From NCBI RefSeq assembly GCF_000293805.1, contig NZ_AMBZ01000012.1, forward strand, positions 1-64,000: a DNA stretch of 64,000 nt, in the 5' to 3' direction. The translations under genes were made by a program, and so were the position numbers. The notes under the pieces are model-generated. The model was not told where the DNA came from, did not search any database, and worked only from the letters and a program-made list of their open reading frames with translations. Below are positions 1 to 9,045 of this stretch, piece after piece (position 1 is the stretch's first letter; every line of letters begins with the position of its first letter). Source of the DNA: Paenibacillus alvei DSM 29 (GTDB taxonomy: Bacteria > Bacillota > Bacilli > Paenibacillales > Paenibacillaceae).

Positions 1-139
1 GAAATTATTTAATATATAAATACGTCATTCTATTTGAATGACATTTGCTATGTATTCTCTTTATCTAAGTACTTTCTATGTAGAAGATATAGATATAAGT
101 AACTATATATAATATATATTCTTGTTTGTCTTCAAAGTT

Positions 140-304
140 CGTTTCATGAAACGATAATGCAATCGCCGCTATCCCGCGTGGCACTAAGGGAAATACTCGA
201 AAAAGATCGTTTCAAAAGTCGTTTCATGATCGTTTCAAGTTCGTATCACCTATTCAGTGCAATCCCTTACCACATAAGGAACACAGCGTTTCATTTGCGT
301 TTCA
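140..304. repeat. Cluster of six CGTTTCA heptamers
   Basis: CGTTTCA occurs at 140, 208, 220, 231, 287 and 298, and the first copy is part of the perfect 14-bp palindrome CGTTTCATGAAACG. An inverted copy (TGAAACG) is at 704-710. The spacing is irregular, so this is not a CRISPR. It resembles a set of protein-binding half-sites, for example for an integrase, excisionase or repressor of an element inserted at the neighbouring tRNA-Ala gene. That role is inference. I see no supportable gene in 1-780. Confidence 0.45.
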
Positions 305-678
305 CGAACCCCCTTGATTTCGGGAAATAAATTACGGTGTTTACTAACGCACACCGCTGCGCCCGGGATCCACACCTTAGACTGCTCCGGTCACAGTCGA
401 AAAGGAGATGCGGCAGCACCATCCATGAGCTTTGCCCTGCTTAATGGCGGTTATGCCTGCTGCTACGCTTTAGGGAGGCATGGAGTAAAAGAAAAGACGA
501 CCATGGGTTGGCCGCCTGGGTAATGTCCTGTGTTTAATTGTTTTTCGATGATACAAATATAACATGGCAAAATCCTAATAACATTTCTTTTTGCCGTAAT
601 TATTCAATATTATTTTCGGATTAAAACCTTCAAGTTTCCATTACACACAAAGCAATTAATTCGCTTTAGTTGACTAAC

Positions 679-710
679 GGGCACCAATTGGGCACCAATT
701 TCATGAAACG
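679..710. other. Possible integrase arm-type site next to tRNA-Ala
   Basis: Two abutting copies of GGGCACCAATT (679-689, 690-700) run directly into TTTCATGAAACG (699-710). Short direct repeats close to the 3' end of a tRNA gene are typical of tyrosine-integrase attachment regions. No integrase gene is visible inside the window; it could lie to the left. Confidence 0.35.
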
Positions 711-749
711 GCTTATTTTAGTGTATGAGGAGGAATAAGGAGAAATAAG

Positions 750-776
750 AAAAACCCTTGTATACCAAGGGTTTTT
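750..776 (-). terminator. Terminator after tRNA-Ala
   Basis: The arms AAAAACCCTTG and CAAGGGTTTTT form a perfect hairpin just downstream of the 3' end of tRNA-Ala, with a T tract on both strands, so it could act in both directions. Confidence 0.6.
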
Positions 777-789
777 AGTGAGTGGTTTA

Positions 790-865
790 TGGTGGAGCCA
801 AGGGGGATCGAACCCCTGACCTCATCGCTGCCAGCGAAGCGCTCTCCCAGCTGAGCTATGGCCCC
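790..865 (-). tRNA. tRNA-Ala (anticodon GGC)
   Basis: The minus strand reads as a complete 76-nt cloverleaf beginning GGGGCCATAGCTCAGCTGGG, with the T-loop GGGGTTCGATCCCC and an encoded CCA end. The anticodon loop is CTGGCAG, giving GGC, which reads GCC/GCU alanine codons. The anticodon stem (CTTCG / CGATG) has one T-T mismatch. The stretch 866-1249 to its right has no supportable gene. Confidence 0.9.
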
Positions 866-1073
866 ATATTTTTGTATGCCAAATTATTATACTACTTCAA
901 CTCATTTTCCTGCAAATTGCTACAATCGACCACAACGGCCTATATTTTAACAATTTTCAATCATTAGCGGGTAGTTAGTCATTATTTCTCACATTTTCTC
1001 CATATAACTTTCCATTTCATATGTAATGCAAATTCCACACGATTTATAGATACGTAAAGTACATTCCACTTCA

Positions 1074-1099
1074 CGCAGCCTATTGTAGGCTGCGTTTTT
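1074..1099 (+). terminator. Rho-independent terminator-like hairpin
   Basis: CGCAGCC and GGCTGCG pair around a short loop and are followed by TTTTT. No plus-strand gene is visible immediately upstream, so its transcript is unknown. It lies in the gene-free stretch 866-1249 before the ABC transporter. Confidence 0.55.
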
Positions 1100-1249
1100 G
1101 ATTGAGCAAATACTCTGAATCCGTCCACAGACCGATCGATATACCATTCTTCGGAAGGTTTAATGAATTGAAAAACATTTTTACAATACAAATAGACAAA
1201 AACGAATTCAAATTCAACTCATCTAATCTTCAAATAAGGAGCATTGGAA

Positions 1250-2281
1250 ATGAACAACAAATACAAAACAGCAAGTTCGAGCGCCAACGAATGGGCCGTT
1301 GAAGCCCTCGGGCTTATTAAAACGTTCGGAGACAATCGAGCTGTCGATGGCGTAGATCTGAACGTTCGTGCTGGCTCCATTTACGGCGTGCTTGGTCCGA
1401 ATGGAGCAGGTAAAACGACGACGATTCGCATGCTTGCCACATTGCTGCGTCAGGATGCTGGAGAGGCACGAATATTTGGCCATGATGTAGTGAAAGAGTC
1501 TCACATTGTGCGTCAATTAATCGGCGTAACAGGACAATACGCATCGGTTGATGAATCGCTGAGTGCTACGGAAAACCTCATTATCTTCTCAAGGCTGCTC
1601 GGGCTAGGACGTGCAGAGGCGCGACGCAAGGCGGCTGACTTGTTAGAGGAATTCGGCCTGACGGAAGCTGCAAAACGGCCGTTGAAGCATTTCTCAGGAG
1701 GCATGCGCCGCCGGCTTGATTTGGCCGTCAGCCTAATTGCGCAGCCACCGCTCATTTTTCTGGATGAACCAACAACAGGTCTTGATCCGCGAACGCGATC
1801 GCAAATGTGGGATACGATTCGCCGCTTAGTAGACACGGGGTCAACGGTGCTTCTCACGACGCAGTACCTTGATGAGGCGGATCAATTGGCGGATCGAATC
1901 GCGGTTATCGACCACGGCAAGGTTGTCGCTGAAGGAACGGTCGATGAACTAAAATCCTCGGTCGGCACCTCGTCCTTGCATTTGAGAGTCCAAGAAGAAA
2001 AAGACATCGCAGAGGTCCGCCATATCGTGGAACAAGTGCTCAAAGTCCGTTCCAATGTAAATGCCGAGGCCGGAAAAGTTACAGCACCTATGACGGATGC
2101 GGATCAGGTGACCGATCTGTTGATCGCACTTCGTGCGAGGGGGATTCATCTGTCCGAGCTCAGTGTACAGAAGCCTACCCTTGACGAAGTATTCCTAACG
2201 ATCACAGGACATAAAGCAGAAGACAGCGCAAGAGAAAATCATGTGCAAATGGACAGCGCAATCAAGGAGGAAAGAGCATGA
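1250..2281 (+). CDS. DrrA-like ABC exporter ATPase
   Basis: ATP-binding subunit of a daunorubicin-resistance-type (DrrA) exporter of about 343 residues. Visible motifs are Walker A GPNGAGKTTT near residue 50, the signature FSGGMRRRLD near 150, Walker B LIFLDEPTTGLDPRTR near 170 and the H-loop region. A roughly 90-residue C-terminal extension is typical of DrrA/CcmA-type exporters. I chose the ATG at 1250, eight bases after AAGGAG, over the in-frame TTG at 1244. The stop overlaps the permease start by 4 bases (ATGA), so the two are translationally coupled. The substrate cannot be read from sequence; lipophilic drugs or lipids are typical for the family. Confidence 0.9.
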   Translation: MNNKYKTASSSANEWAVEALGLIKTFGDNRAVDGVDLNVRAGSIYGVLGPNGAGKTTTIRMLATLLRQDAGEARIFGHDVVKESHIVRQLIGVTGQYASVDESLSATENLIIFSRLLGLGRAEARRKAADLLEEFGLTEAAKRPLKHFSGGMRRRLDLAVSLIAQPPLIFLDEPTTGLDPRTRSQMWDTIRRLVDTGSTVLLTTQYLDEADQLADRIAVIDHGKVVAEGTVDELKSSVGTSSLHLRVQEEKDIAEVRHIVEQVLKVRSNVNAEAGKVTAPMTDADQVTDLLIALRARGIHLSELSVQKPTLDEVFLTITGHKAEDSARENHVQMDSAIKEERA

Positions 2282-3093
2282 ACCAGGTATCTGTAAGCGT
2301 AAAAAAAGGACGCCCTTTAAAAAACTACACTAGCTTCTGCCAGGCACTTCGTAATTCGTTAACGATGGCCTATCGCGGGTTGCTCAAAATAAAGCGTACT
2401 CCCGAGCAATTGTTTGATGTAACCATTCAGCCCATTTTATTTACCATCATGTTTACGTATATATTTGGCGGCGCAATTTCAGGTAATGTACACGACTACT
2501 TACCGATCATTATCCCCGGCATTCTTGTTCAGACGGTCATCACGAGTGCTGTCGCCACTGGTGTCCAATTGCGCGAAGATATGGATAAGGGTGTATTCGA
2601 CCGCTTTAAGTCACTTCCGATCGCGCGTATTGCGCCTTTAGCGGGAGCCCTTCTGGCGGATACGATCCGTTTCGCTATTGCGACCGTACTCACCTTTGTC
2701 ATGGGCTACTTAATGGGATATCACCCAGTCGGAGGCTTGGGTTATGTCGCAATCGCCGGCTTGCTTGTCATTGCGTGCTCCTGGGCAGTCAGCTGGATTT
2801 TTGCCTTTTTCGGCGTCATTGCTCGTACAGCCGCAAGCGTACAAGGGATTGCCATGATGGTGCTGTTCCCACTCACCTTTCTCTCCAATGCATACGTACC
2901 GGTTAATACAATGCCAGATTGGCTTCAATGGTTTGCTAACATTAACCCAATCACCCATTTAGTGAGTGCTGTACGTGAGCTCGCTAATCAAGGTACGATC
3001 GGCATTGAATTTGGCCTCACTCTCCTTTGCGTTATGGTCATCGTAGCTATCTTCGCCCCACTCACCGTTCGCGCTTATATGCGCCGCACCTAA
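2278..3093 (+). CDS. DrrB-like ABC-2 exporter permease
   Basis: Membrane partner of the preceding ATPase, 271 residues. The N-terminus is cytosolic and basic. It is followed by about six hydrophobic segments in ABC-2 layout, including the conserved stretch around FPLTFLSNAYVPVNTMPDWL (near residue 205) seen in DrrB/NodJ-type permeases. The ATGA overlap with the ATPase and the shared direction make a two-gene exporter operon. A weak hairpin (AAGGAG/CTCCTT) at 3196-3221 may end the transcript. The gap 3094-3438 otherwise shows no gene. Confidence 0.9.
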   Translation: MNQVSVSVKKGRPLKNYTSFCQALRNSLTMAYRGLLKIKRTPEQLFDVTIQPILFTIMFTYIFGGAISGNVHDYLPIIIPGILVQTVITSAVATGVQLREDMDKGVFDRFKSLPIARIAPLAGALLADTIRFAIATVLTFVMGYLMGYHPVGGLGYVAIAGLLVIACSWAVSWIFAFFGVIARTAASVQGIAMMVLFPLTFLSNAYVPVNTMPDWLQWFANINPITHLVSAVRELANQGTIGIEFGLTLLCVMVIVAIFAPLTVRAYMRRT

Positions 3094-3195
3094 GTCACAT
3101 GTGCAGTCAACATCAAATACATCTACTCAGCAAGCATATCATTCGATTGTGCATGTTCATGATTTAGCTAAGATCGTGCGGATATCTGTATAAAG

Positions 3196-3221
3196 TAAGG
3201 AGTGGGGTCACCTGCTCCTTA
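3196..3221 (+). terminator. Hairpin after the DrrAB-like operon
   Basis: TAAGGAG pairs with CTCCTTA around a 12-base loop about 100 bases past the permease stop. No strong T tract follows, so the terminator call is tentative. Confidence 0.3.
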
Positions 3222-3438
3222 TTGAATGACTGGGGAAAATGCAGCATTCTTTACAGATCCCCATTGTCTTGTCAGGAGAAAAGGCGTTATCAGCAAATAC
3301 CAACAAATACAACCCTTATTCCGATTTTACGAATCGCCTGTAGAGGGCTATACTTAAGGGGTGTTAAGGAACAAGGTACTTCTCAATAGCTTCGTTCAAT
3401 CGGGATGCTTCAATCCCCCTTGAACCCAGTTCTCATAT

Positions 3439-3514
3439 GGGTTCTTAGCTCAGTTGGTAGAGCAGTTGACTCTTAATCATCAGGTCGAGGGTTCGAACCC
3501 CTCAGAACCCACCA
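3439..3514 (+). tRNA. tRNA-Lys (anticodon CTT)
   Basis: A 76-nt tRNA with acceptor GGGTTCT / AGAACCC, D-arm AGCTCAGTTGGTAGAGCA, T-arm GAGGGTTCGAACCCCTC and encoded CCA. The anticodon loop CTCTTAA gives anticodon CTT, which reads AAG lysine codons. A terminator follows within 12 bases. Confidence 0.93.
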
Positions 3515-3525
3515 ATTATGTGATC

Positions 3526-3550
3526 AAAACGGCAGAAATGCCGTTTTTTT
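3526..3550 (+). terminator. Terminator of tRNA-Lys
   Basis: AAAACGGCA and TGCCGTTTT pair around a short loop and run into seven T residues, directly after the tRNA. Confidence 0.85.
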
Positions 3551-3743
3551 GTTGCATTCTTTTCATTTTCCGCTTACCAAACATTGATTCTCCTAATGGA
3601 ATCTTGCATCCCATGTCCCCTCCCCCTAAGATTCTGCTGTTCATCGGAAATTTCACATTACATTAAGGTTACATAGAATCTGGATTAAGTTTGCTCATAT
3701 ATTCTGATGATGCACGAAAATGATACAGAGGAGAGAGCAAACA

Positions 3744-5750
3744 ATGAATATGTTTTCCAAGCGCGTGACGACCATTGCACTGACCATCATCGTAGTAACC
3801 GGCTTGCTTAGCGGTACGGGTACATTATCGAAAGTATCGGCGGCAGCATCCGTAAACATAGGCCCACAAGACCCCAAAGAAGTTGAGCAATTTGCCGATG
3901 AATTTTTTAGCCGTCCAGAAATTAAGGACAGTATGGCAGGAGCTGCGTTTGTCGTCGTCAAGGGTGACAAGGTGCTGTTGAAGAAAGGTTACGGCTATGC
4001 AGATGTGGGTAAAAAGCTGCCGGTCGATCCGGATCGAACCGTATTCCGCGTCGCTTCGATTTCCAAGGTGATCACCGCTACAGCCGTGATGCAATTGGCA
4101 GAGCAGGGTAAAATTGATTTGAACAAAGAGTTGTCTGCATACCTGGGAGATATTAAAATCCCTAATAAGACTGGATATCCCCTAACTACGAAGCATTTAC
4201 TAACGAATTCGACCGGATTCGAATTCGGAGACGGCTCAGAATTATCAACCGACGATTTAACGCGAGAAGTATCTATCAAGCAATATGTGTCGGACAATAC
4301 GCCTACGGTGATCCGCAAGCCTGGCGAGTACTACCGCTATGACAATCTAGGCTTTACCATTCAAGGTTACATCGTAGAGCAAGTGAGCAAACAGCCATTT
4401 AGCACATACGTGCAGGAGCATATTTTTAAACCGCTAGGTATGACAAACAGCGAATTCCGCTTAACCTCGGACATCACGAAACACCTGGCCGTTCCATATA
4501 ACGTAATGGGAGATGCAATTCCCACCTACGCAACGGTTCCGACGGAGCTTCCAAGCGGCGGCATGCTCTCTACTGGCGCTGATATGGCCAACTTTATGCT
4601 CGCCCATCTAAACGGCGGCAAGCTGGGAGATGCAACGATTCTTAAAAAAGAAACGGCAGCGGAAATGCATAAGCCTCAGCTAGCCATACATGAGAAGCTG
4701 CCGAACATGGCATACGGCTACGAATACGCCAATCGGCAGCATAACAACGGACATTATATGATTGAGAAAGCCGGGGACATGGCTGGGTATCACAGCAATA
4801 TGTGGTTGATTCCTAATGAAAAGGTCGGTTTTTTCGTCACGGTAAATAAGGATGTTGAGTTCCGCAAGGAATTGTTGGAAGCACTCATGGATCATTATTA
4901 CCCGAAGAAAGATGGCGCCCAGGCTCCTCATGAGCAAGCGAAACAATCGTTGGCAGCTTTCGAGGGCATGTACAGCGACTTGCGAAATCGGATGTGGACC
5001 TCGCGTGTTCGTACTGAGAACGGCAAGCTTATCGTGAAAGATCCGCTTGGAGAGCATGTGCTCCATGAAATCGAGCCCCTGCTTTTCCAAGATGAACAAG
5101 GCGTAAAAGCTGCATTCAAGTTAAATGACAATGGCGAAGTACAGGCATTTTATTACGACCTGAAATCAGATAGTTGGGCCGAAAAATTAGCAGCACCGCA
5201 GCATTATCAGGATATCAGTGACGACCATCCGTATGCTCGGTATATCTATCACTTAAGCCAATTGAAAGTCATTGATGACAATAGCGGCGACAACCGCTTT
5301 CAGCCTGAGCAAGCAATTACCCGGGAACAGTTTATCGGTTGGTTTATCCGATGGCTTGGAGTGTCTCCATCCAAGAGCAAGCCTGCATTCATAGATATAT
5401 CCGATAGTGCGTTTGCTAAAGAAATACAAGCTGCGTATGAGTTTGGCGTCATTCAAAAGCCTGAAAGCGGCAAATTTCATCCGCGGGAATTGTTGACGCG
5501 CCAGGAAGCTGCAACTATTATATGGCGTATGGCATTCAACCACGTGGGTACCGGACCGAAAAAAGCACGGCTCGGCGGCTCCACCGATTCTTGGGCGCGG
5601 GAAGGCGTTCAGTTCGTCATCGCCAAACAATTATTTGGTCCTGAAGTTGTCCAAGGGAAAGACGGGACGTTCGACTATCGATCCAAGCAGCCGATGCTGA
5701 AGCAAGAAGCGGCAGGATTGCTATCTACATTCGCCGACAATCTATTCTAA
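3744..5750 (+). CDS. Secreted serine beta-lactamase-fold hydrolase with SLH domains
   Basis: About 668 residues. A signal peptide (basic MNMFSKR, hydrophobic core, cleavage near VSAAA) is followed by a class C beta-lactamase/DD-peptidase-fold domain. The catalytic S-x-x-K is SISK (within FRVASISKVITATAV) and a YDN sits in the usual YxN position. A linker leads to three C-terminal S-layer homology segments, each with the acidic and TRQEA/TREQF-type pattern (roughly residues 490-665). The protein is therefore probably exported and held on the cell-wall polymer. The start at 3744 has GGAGAG upstream; the in-frame ATG at 3720 lacks a good site. It may be a cell-wall-bound peptidase or esterase; real beta-lactamase activity is not implied. 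Confidence 0.85.
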   Translation: MNMFSKRVTTIALTIIVVTGLLSGTGTLSKVSAAASVNIGPQDPKEVEQFADEFFSRPEIKDSMAGAAFVVVKGDKVLLKKGYGYADVGKKLPVDPDRTVFRVASISKVITATAVMQLAEQGKIDLNKELSAYLGDIKIPNKTGYPLTTKHLLTNSTGFEFGDGSELSTDDLTREVSIKQYVSDNTPTVIRKPGEYYRYDNLGFTIQGYIVEQVSKQPFSTYVQEHIFKPLGMTNSEFRLTSDITKHLAVPYNVMGDAIPTYATVPTELPSGGMLSTGADMANFMLAHLNGGKLGDATILKKETAAEMHKPQLAIHEKLPNMAYGYEYANRQHNNGHYMIEKAGDMAGYHSNMWLIPNEKVGFFVTVNKDVEFRKELLEALMDHYYPKKDGAQAPHEQAKQSLAAFEGMYSDLRNRMWTSRVRTENGKLIVKDPLGEHVLHEIEPLLFQDEQGVKAAFKLNDNGEVQAFYYDLKSDSWAEKLAAPQHYQDISDDHPYARYIYHLSQLKVIDDNSGDNRFQPEQAITREQFIGWFIRWLGVSPSKSKPAFIDISDSAFAKEIQAAYEFGVIQKPESGKFHPRELLTRQEAATIIWRMAFNHVGTGPKKARLGGSTDSWAREGVQFVIAKQLFGPEVVQGKDGTFDYRSKQPMLKQEAAGLLSTFADNLF

Positions 5751-5758
5751 TTCAGCAC

Positions 5759-5806
5759 AACTCCCGATCAATCTGCGTTAAGCCGCATGTTGATCGGGAG
5801 TTATTG
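5759..5806 (+). terminator. Terminator after the SLH hydrolase
   Basis: AACTCCCGATCAA and TTGATCGGGAGTT form a 13-bp stem immediately after the stop, followed by a weak T-rich stretch. It separates the hydrolase from the two-component genes. Confidence 0.7.
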
Positions 5807-5831
5807 TTGCATACATAGAGGTGGACAAAAA

Positions 5832-6528
5832 ATGAAAATCATACTCATCATAGACGACGAAGCCGAAATTCGGGAATTGCTGACCATCTATTTGACCAAC
5901 CACGGCTATGCTACGATTACAGCCGGGAACGGTGTCGAAGCTATGACTATCTTGCAGGAGCAGCCCGTCGATTTGGTCATAGCCGATATTATGATGCCGC
6001 AAATGGATGGCTTGGAATTACTTAAAAAAACGCGGCAGAATTCGCAAATTCCGTTTCTCTTTATTTCTGCCAAATCCGACGATATGGACAAAATTTATGG
6101 CTTGCAGCTCGGAGCGGACGATTACGTGGGCAAGCCCTTCAACCCACTCGAAGTCGTTCAGCCGCGTTCAAGCGCTGTTCAGGAGAATTGATTCCCATTC
6201 GAAGCCTGATAAACAGGAACAAGAATGTATCGAAATTGGAGATGTGAGGCTGAATATAAGAAGCTGCCAACTGTTCAAGTCCGGTATCCAAAAGGAATTG
6301 ACATCATACGAGTTCAAGATTTTGGAGCTCCTTATGAGAGAGGCTGGCAGAGTGTTGACCAAAGCGCATATTTATGAGCAGGTATGGGGCGAGGAATACA
6401 TCGGAGACGAAAATTTAATTATGGTGTACATAAGCAAAATTCGCGAGAAAATTGAAGATAATCCGAGAAAGCCTATCTATCTCATTACAATTAGGGGGTT
6501 AGGCTACCGTTTTGAAAAAAGCAAATAA
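5832..6528 (+). pseudogene. OmpR-family response regulator, frameshifted
   Basis: The receiver domain is complete: IDDEAEIREL acidic pocket, phospho-acceptor Asp in VIADIMMPQMDG, and the GADDYVGKPFNPLEV lysine motif. The winged-helix effector is also complete (ELTSYEFKILELLMREAG through TIRGLGYRF), but in another frame. Near 6162-6165 one extra base (GTCGTTCAGC; GTCAGC would restore the frame) puts the receiver into an early TGA at 6189. Without it the linker would read VVSRVQALFRRID, a normal OmpR-type linker. It is not inside a homopolymer, so it could be a real mutation or an error. It overlaps the kinase by 17 bases. The start at 5832 follows GAGGTGG. Confidence 0.8.
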
Positions 6529-7894
6529 TCTCTCCGGTCGACGTCCCTTGAAACGGGTGTTTTTTCGAAATTATGCAGTGATCTGCGTCCTGATGATAGC
6601 AGCGATCATTGTATCTCTCCTTAGCACGAACCTTTTTATGAGGCGGTATATAGATGAATTGGTCGTTGCTAAAATTAATGGAACGGATATATATCGATAC
6701 CCTTTCCATAACATCAGCGATCATTTACTGGACAAGTACGGCGGCTGGTTCGAAATCGTGAATGAGTCAGGCGAGATCATTTTTGTCAAAGGAAACAAAG
6801 AGGACGACATCATGCATTACGAAGACGGCCAAATGTATGCCAAAATGGATGCGGAGCGCAACGATGATTCAATCTTCTATCATGCTTACCAAGCAAAAGG
6901 ACCGGACGGCGAATCTTATGTATTGCTGTGGAAAATTCCTGAGCGATTATTGAAATTATCAACTGCGACAACGATCTTTGCTGCAATATTAGCTATTTTA
7001 TTATTTATCCTGCTTTACTTTTACGCCCGCTATTCGGTTAGACAAGTGAAAAAGCCGCTGCGGCAAATCGTAGAAGGCATTAAGGAGATGGAACGCTTCA
7101 ATTACACGAAACGGCTCCATTATTCAGCAGAACAGGAATTCGCGGAAATACAAGATGCGTTTAACGGCATGGCTGAACGTTTGCAGCTTACTTCTGCCGA
7201 GAAGGAAACCGCCGAGAACAATAAGCGGAACATGCTGCTGCATCTGTCGCATGACTTGAAGACGCCGATTACTTCGATTTACGGTTATTCGCAGCTTCTG
7301 TTGGACAATCAGGCATTGGAAGATAAAGATACCCGCAAGTATATTCAATACATTTACGATAAGTCAGCTTATATGGCCAATTTGATTAAAGACTTATTTG
7401 AACTGGCGAAGCTGGATGACAAGCATACGGAATTGATCAAGGAGGAAGTAAACATCACGAAATGGTTCCAGCAGCTCGTGGTGGAATTTTATCCAGAAAT
7501 AGAAGAGAAGGGATTTGAGCTTGAAGCACGTATCCAGGAGGAACCGCTCTATGTCAAGATAGATAAGATTCATATGAGCCGCGTCATCACCAACTTAATT
7601 AGCAATGCACTGCGATATAATCCAACGGGAACGGTGCTTTATGTGTCATGCGAACGACTGGATAGACATGTTATTTTGCGGATCGGAGATGACGGCATTG
7701 GCGTTCAGGAGCCGATCAAGGAGCATATTTTCGAAGAATTCATTCGCGGTGATGGCCCGATTAAAGACAGTACAGGCTTAGGTCTCGCCATTTGCAAAAA
7801 AATTATAACGCTCCATGAAGGCACGATTGAACTAACGCAGGATCAGCGGTATTCTACCTTGTTCCAAATCACGCTGACCATTATGGAGGACTAG
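6512..7894 (+). CDS. Sensor histidine kinase (HAMP, HisKA, HATPase)
   Basis: 460 residues, membrane bound. TM1 lies near residues 15-40 and TM2 near 150-175, enclosing an extracytoplasmic sensor of about 110 residues. A HAMP-like segment follows, then the H-box HLSHDLKTPITSIYGY (phospho-acceptor His near 245), the N-box NLISNALRYNPTG, G1 IGDDGIGV and G2 GLGLAICKK. Translation starts at a TTG that overlaps the regulator's end, so the pair forms one unit. Its partner regulator is frameshifted, which would leave this kinase without its cognate partner if the shift is real. The signal is unknown; the upstream cell-wall hydrolase hints at an envelope stimulus, but that is only positional. Confidence 0.88.
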   Translation: MKKANNLSGRRPLKRVFFRNYAVICVLMIAAIIVSLLSTNLFMRRYIDELVVAKINGTDIYRYPFHNISDHLLDKYGGWFEIVNESGEIIFVKGNKEDDIMHYEDGQMYAKMDAERNDDSIFYHAYQAKGPDGESYVLLWKIPERLLKLSTATTIFAAILAILLFILLYFYARYSVRQVKKPLRQIVEGIKEMERFNYTKRLHYSAEQEFAEIQDAFNGMAERLQLTSAEKETAENNKRNMLLHLSHDLKTPITSIYGYSQLLLDNQALEDKDTRKYIQYIYDKSAYMANLIKDLFELAKLDDKHTELIKEEVNITKWFQQLVVEFYPEIEEKGFELEARIQEEPLYVKIDKIHMSRVITNLISNALRYNPTGTVLYVSCERLDRHVILRIGDDGIGVQEPIKEHIFEEFIRGDGPIKDSTGLGLAICKKIITLHEGTIELTQDQRYSTLFQITLTIMED

Positions 7895-8125
7895 CTGCGT
7901 GCAAAACGCCGCTGCCCTTTTGCAGCAAACCCGGCATTTCATTCTTATGAGCATCTATTCCCCACTATATCACTCTTAGATTTCCGCAACGCTCACATCA
8001 TCGACTGCAGATAGAACGGCGAGTAATAATCACCTTGCTCCATGATCCTCTTTACAAACCGATCATCCAGTGTATAATGTAAGCAGTCAAGCATATGAAC
8101 AACGGAACAACTGCATAGTGATATC

Positions 8126-8218
8126 GAACACTAGGGGTGCTGTAACAAGCTGAGAGACAGCGGCAACGCTGTTAACCCTTATAACCCGAACTAGATAATA
8201 CTAGCGTGGGGAAGTGTA
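8126..8218 (+). promoter_or_regulatory. TPP riboswitch (THI box)
   Basis: The conserved THI-box elements appear in order: ACTAGGGGTGCTG, CAAGCTGAGAGACAG, AACCCTTATAACCCGAACT, AGATAATACTAGCGTGGGGA and AGTG. A strong terminator follows at 8300-8329, before a thiamine-type transporter operon, so TPP binding most likely favours termination. The rest of 7895-8375 holds no gene. Confidence 0.95.
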
Positions 8219-8299
8219 GTCGACTGATTGATATAAGCGGTGGCTTCACCATGCACGTCTTTGCATGAAGCTACGCCGTAATCTTGTATCCTCAAGCGC

Positions 8300-8329
8300 A
8301 ACTGCACCGACTCACGGTGCAGTTTTTTT
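8300..8329 (+). terminator. Riboswitch-controlled terminator
   Basis: AACTGCACCG and CGGTGCAGTT pair and run into seven T residues, 46 bases before the first gene of the operon. It is the likely expression platform of the TPP riboswitch. Confidence 0.85.
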
Positions 8330-8375
8330 GTTGTCTGCTGGCCCATATATTAATTTGCCAAGGAGGATATAAGTC

Positions 8376-8969
8376 ATGAATCATTTATCTTGCGGTACGA
8401 GCCGCATCGTTGGTTGCCGCTTTTCCATTTATCCGATGAGCGATCGCTTTGTCGACATTATTTTGGGAGCGCTGCGAAATACGGACTTGTCCAAGGTATG
8501 GTCCCATACCGACGATGTCAGCACTTGGGTGCGTGGACGGAGCGAGCATGTATTCGATGTCGTACAGTCCATTTTCTTGCATAGTGCTGCTGGCGGTGAA
8601 CATGCCGTGCTGAATGCAACCTTCTCCATTGGTTGTCCGGGAGACACGCAGGGAGACGCCTTCATAAGTACGGACGATATGCGAATGAATGCTGAACGCA
8701 ATCAAGCGATTCCACTCCAGGTCGCTGCCCATTTTGCACTTTACCCGCTCGGGACGCCCGATTATATGGATACCATTTATGAAATTATCGGTCTAGCGAA
8801 GGAAGAAGGAACATTCGATGAGAGTGCACACTATGCAAGCCGCCTGGAAGGAGAAGCACAGCGAGTATTCGCCACACTCGAACATGCCTTCAATCGCGCA
8901 CAAAAAACAGATAAGTCCCATGTCGTAATGACAACCACCATTTCTGCCAATAGTCCTTCAACAAAGTAA
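8376..8969 (+). CDS. ykoF: YkoF-family thiamine/HMP-binding protein
   Basis: 197 residues with two repeats of the YkoF fold, beginning with the recognisable GTSRIVGCRFSIYPMSDRF and a second half around PLQVAAHFALYPLGTPDYMD. In Bacillus subtilis YkoF binds thiamine or its pyrimidine part (HMP) and is encoded with the YkoEDC ECF transporter. It has no signal peptide, so it is cytosolic. AAGGAGG lies upstream of the ATG. It is the first gene behind the TPP riboswitch, which supports the assignment. Confidence 0.9.
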   Translation: MNHLSCGTSRIVGCRFSIYPMSDRFVDIILGALRNTDLSKVWSHTDDVSTWVRGRSEHVFDVVQSIFLHSAAGGEHAVLNATFSIGCPGDTQGDAFISTDDMRMNAERNQAIPLQVAAHFALYPLGTPDYMDTIYEIIGLAKEEGTFDESAHYASRLEGEAQRVFATLEHAFNRAQKTDKSHVVMTTTISANSPSTK

Positions 8970-9045
8970 CTGCTGCAGAGGAATTTTGAAACCTGCAATC
9001 TCAACGGACTCATCTGATCATCATACAAAGAAAAGAGGAATGTTC

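Noticed and set aside
140-304. CRISPR array made of CGTTTCA units
   Set aside because: Units are only 7 bp and spacers are irregular (4-70 bp) and not unique-length; no cas genes are in the window.
314-523. 69-codon frame in the tRNA-Ala flank
   Set aside because: No ribosome-binding site, low-complexity composition and no recognisable domain; nothing supports coding.
3454-3666. 70-codon frame starting inside tRNA-Lys
   Set aside because: It reads through the tRNA and its terminator, so it is not a gene.
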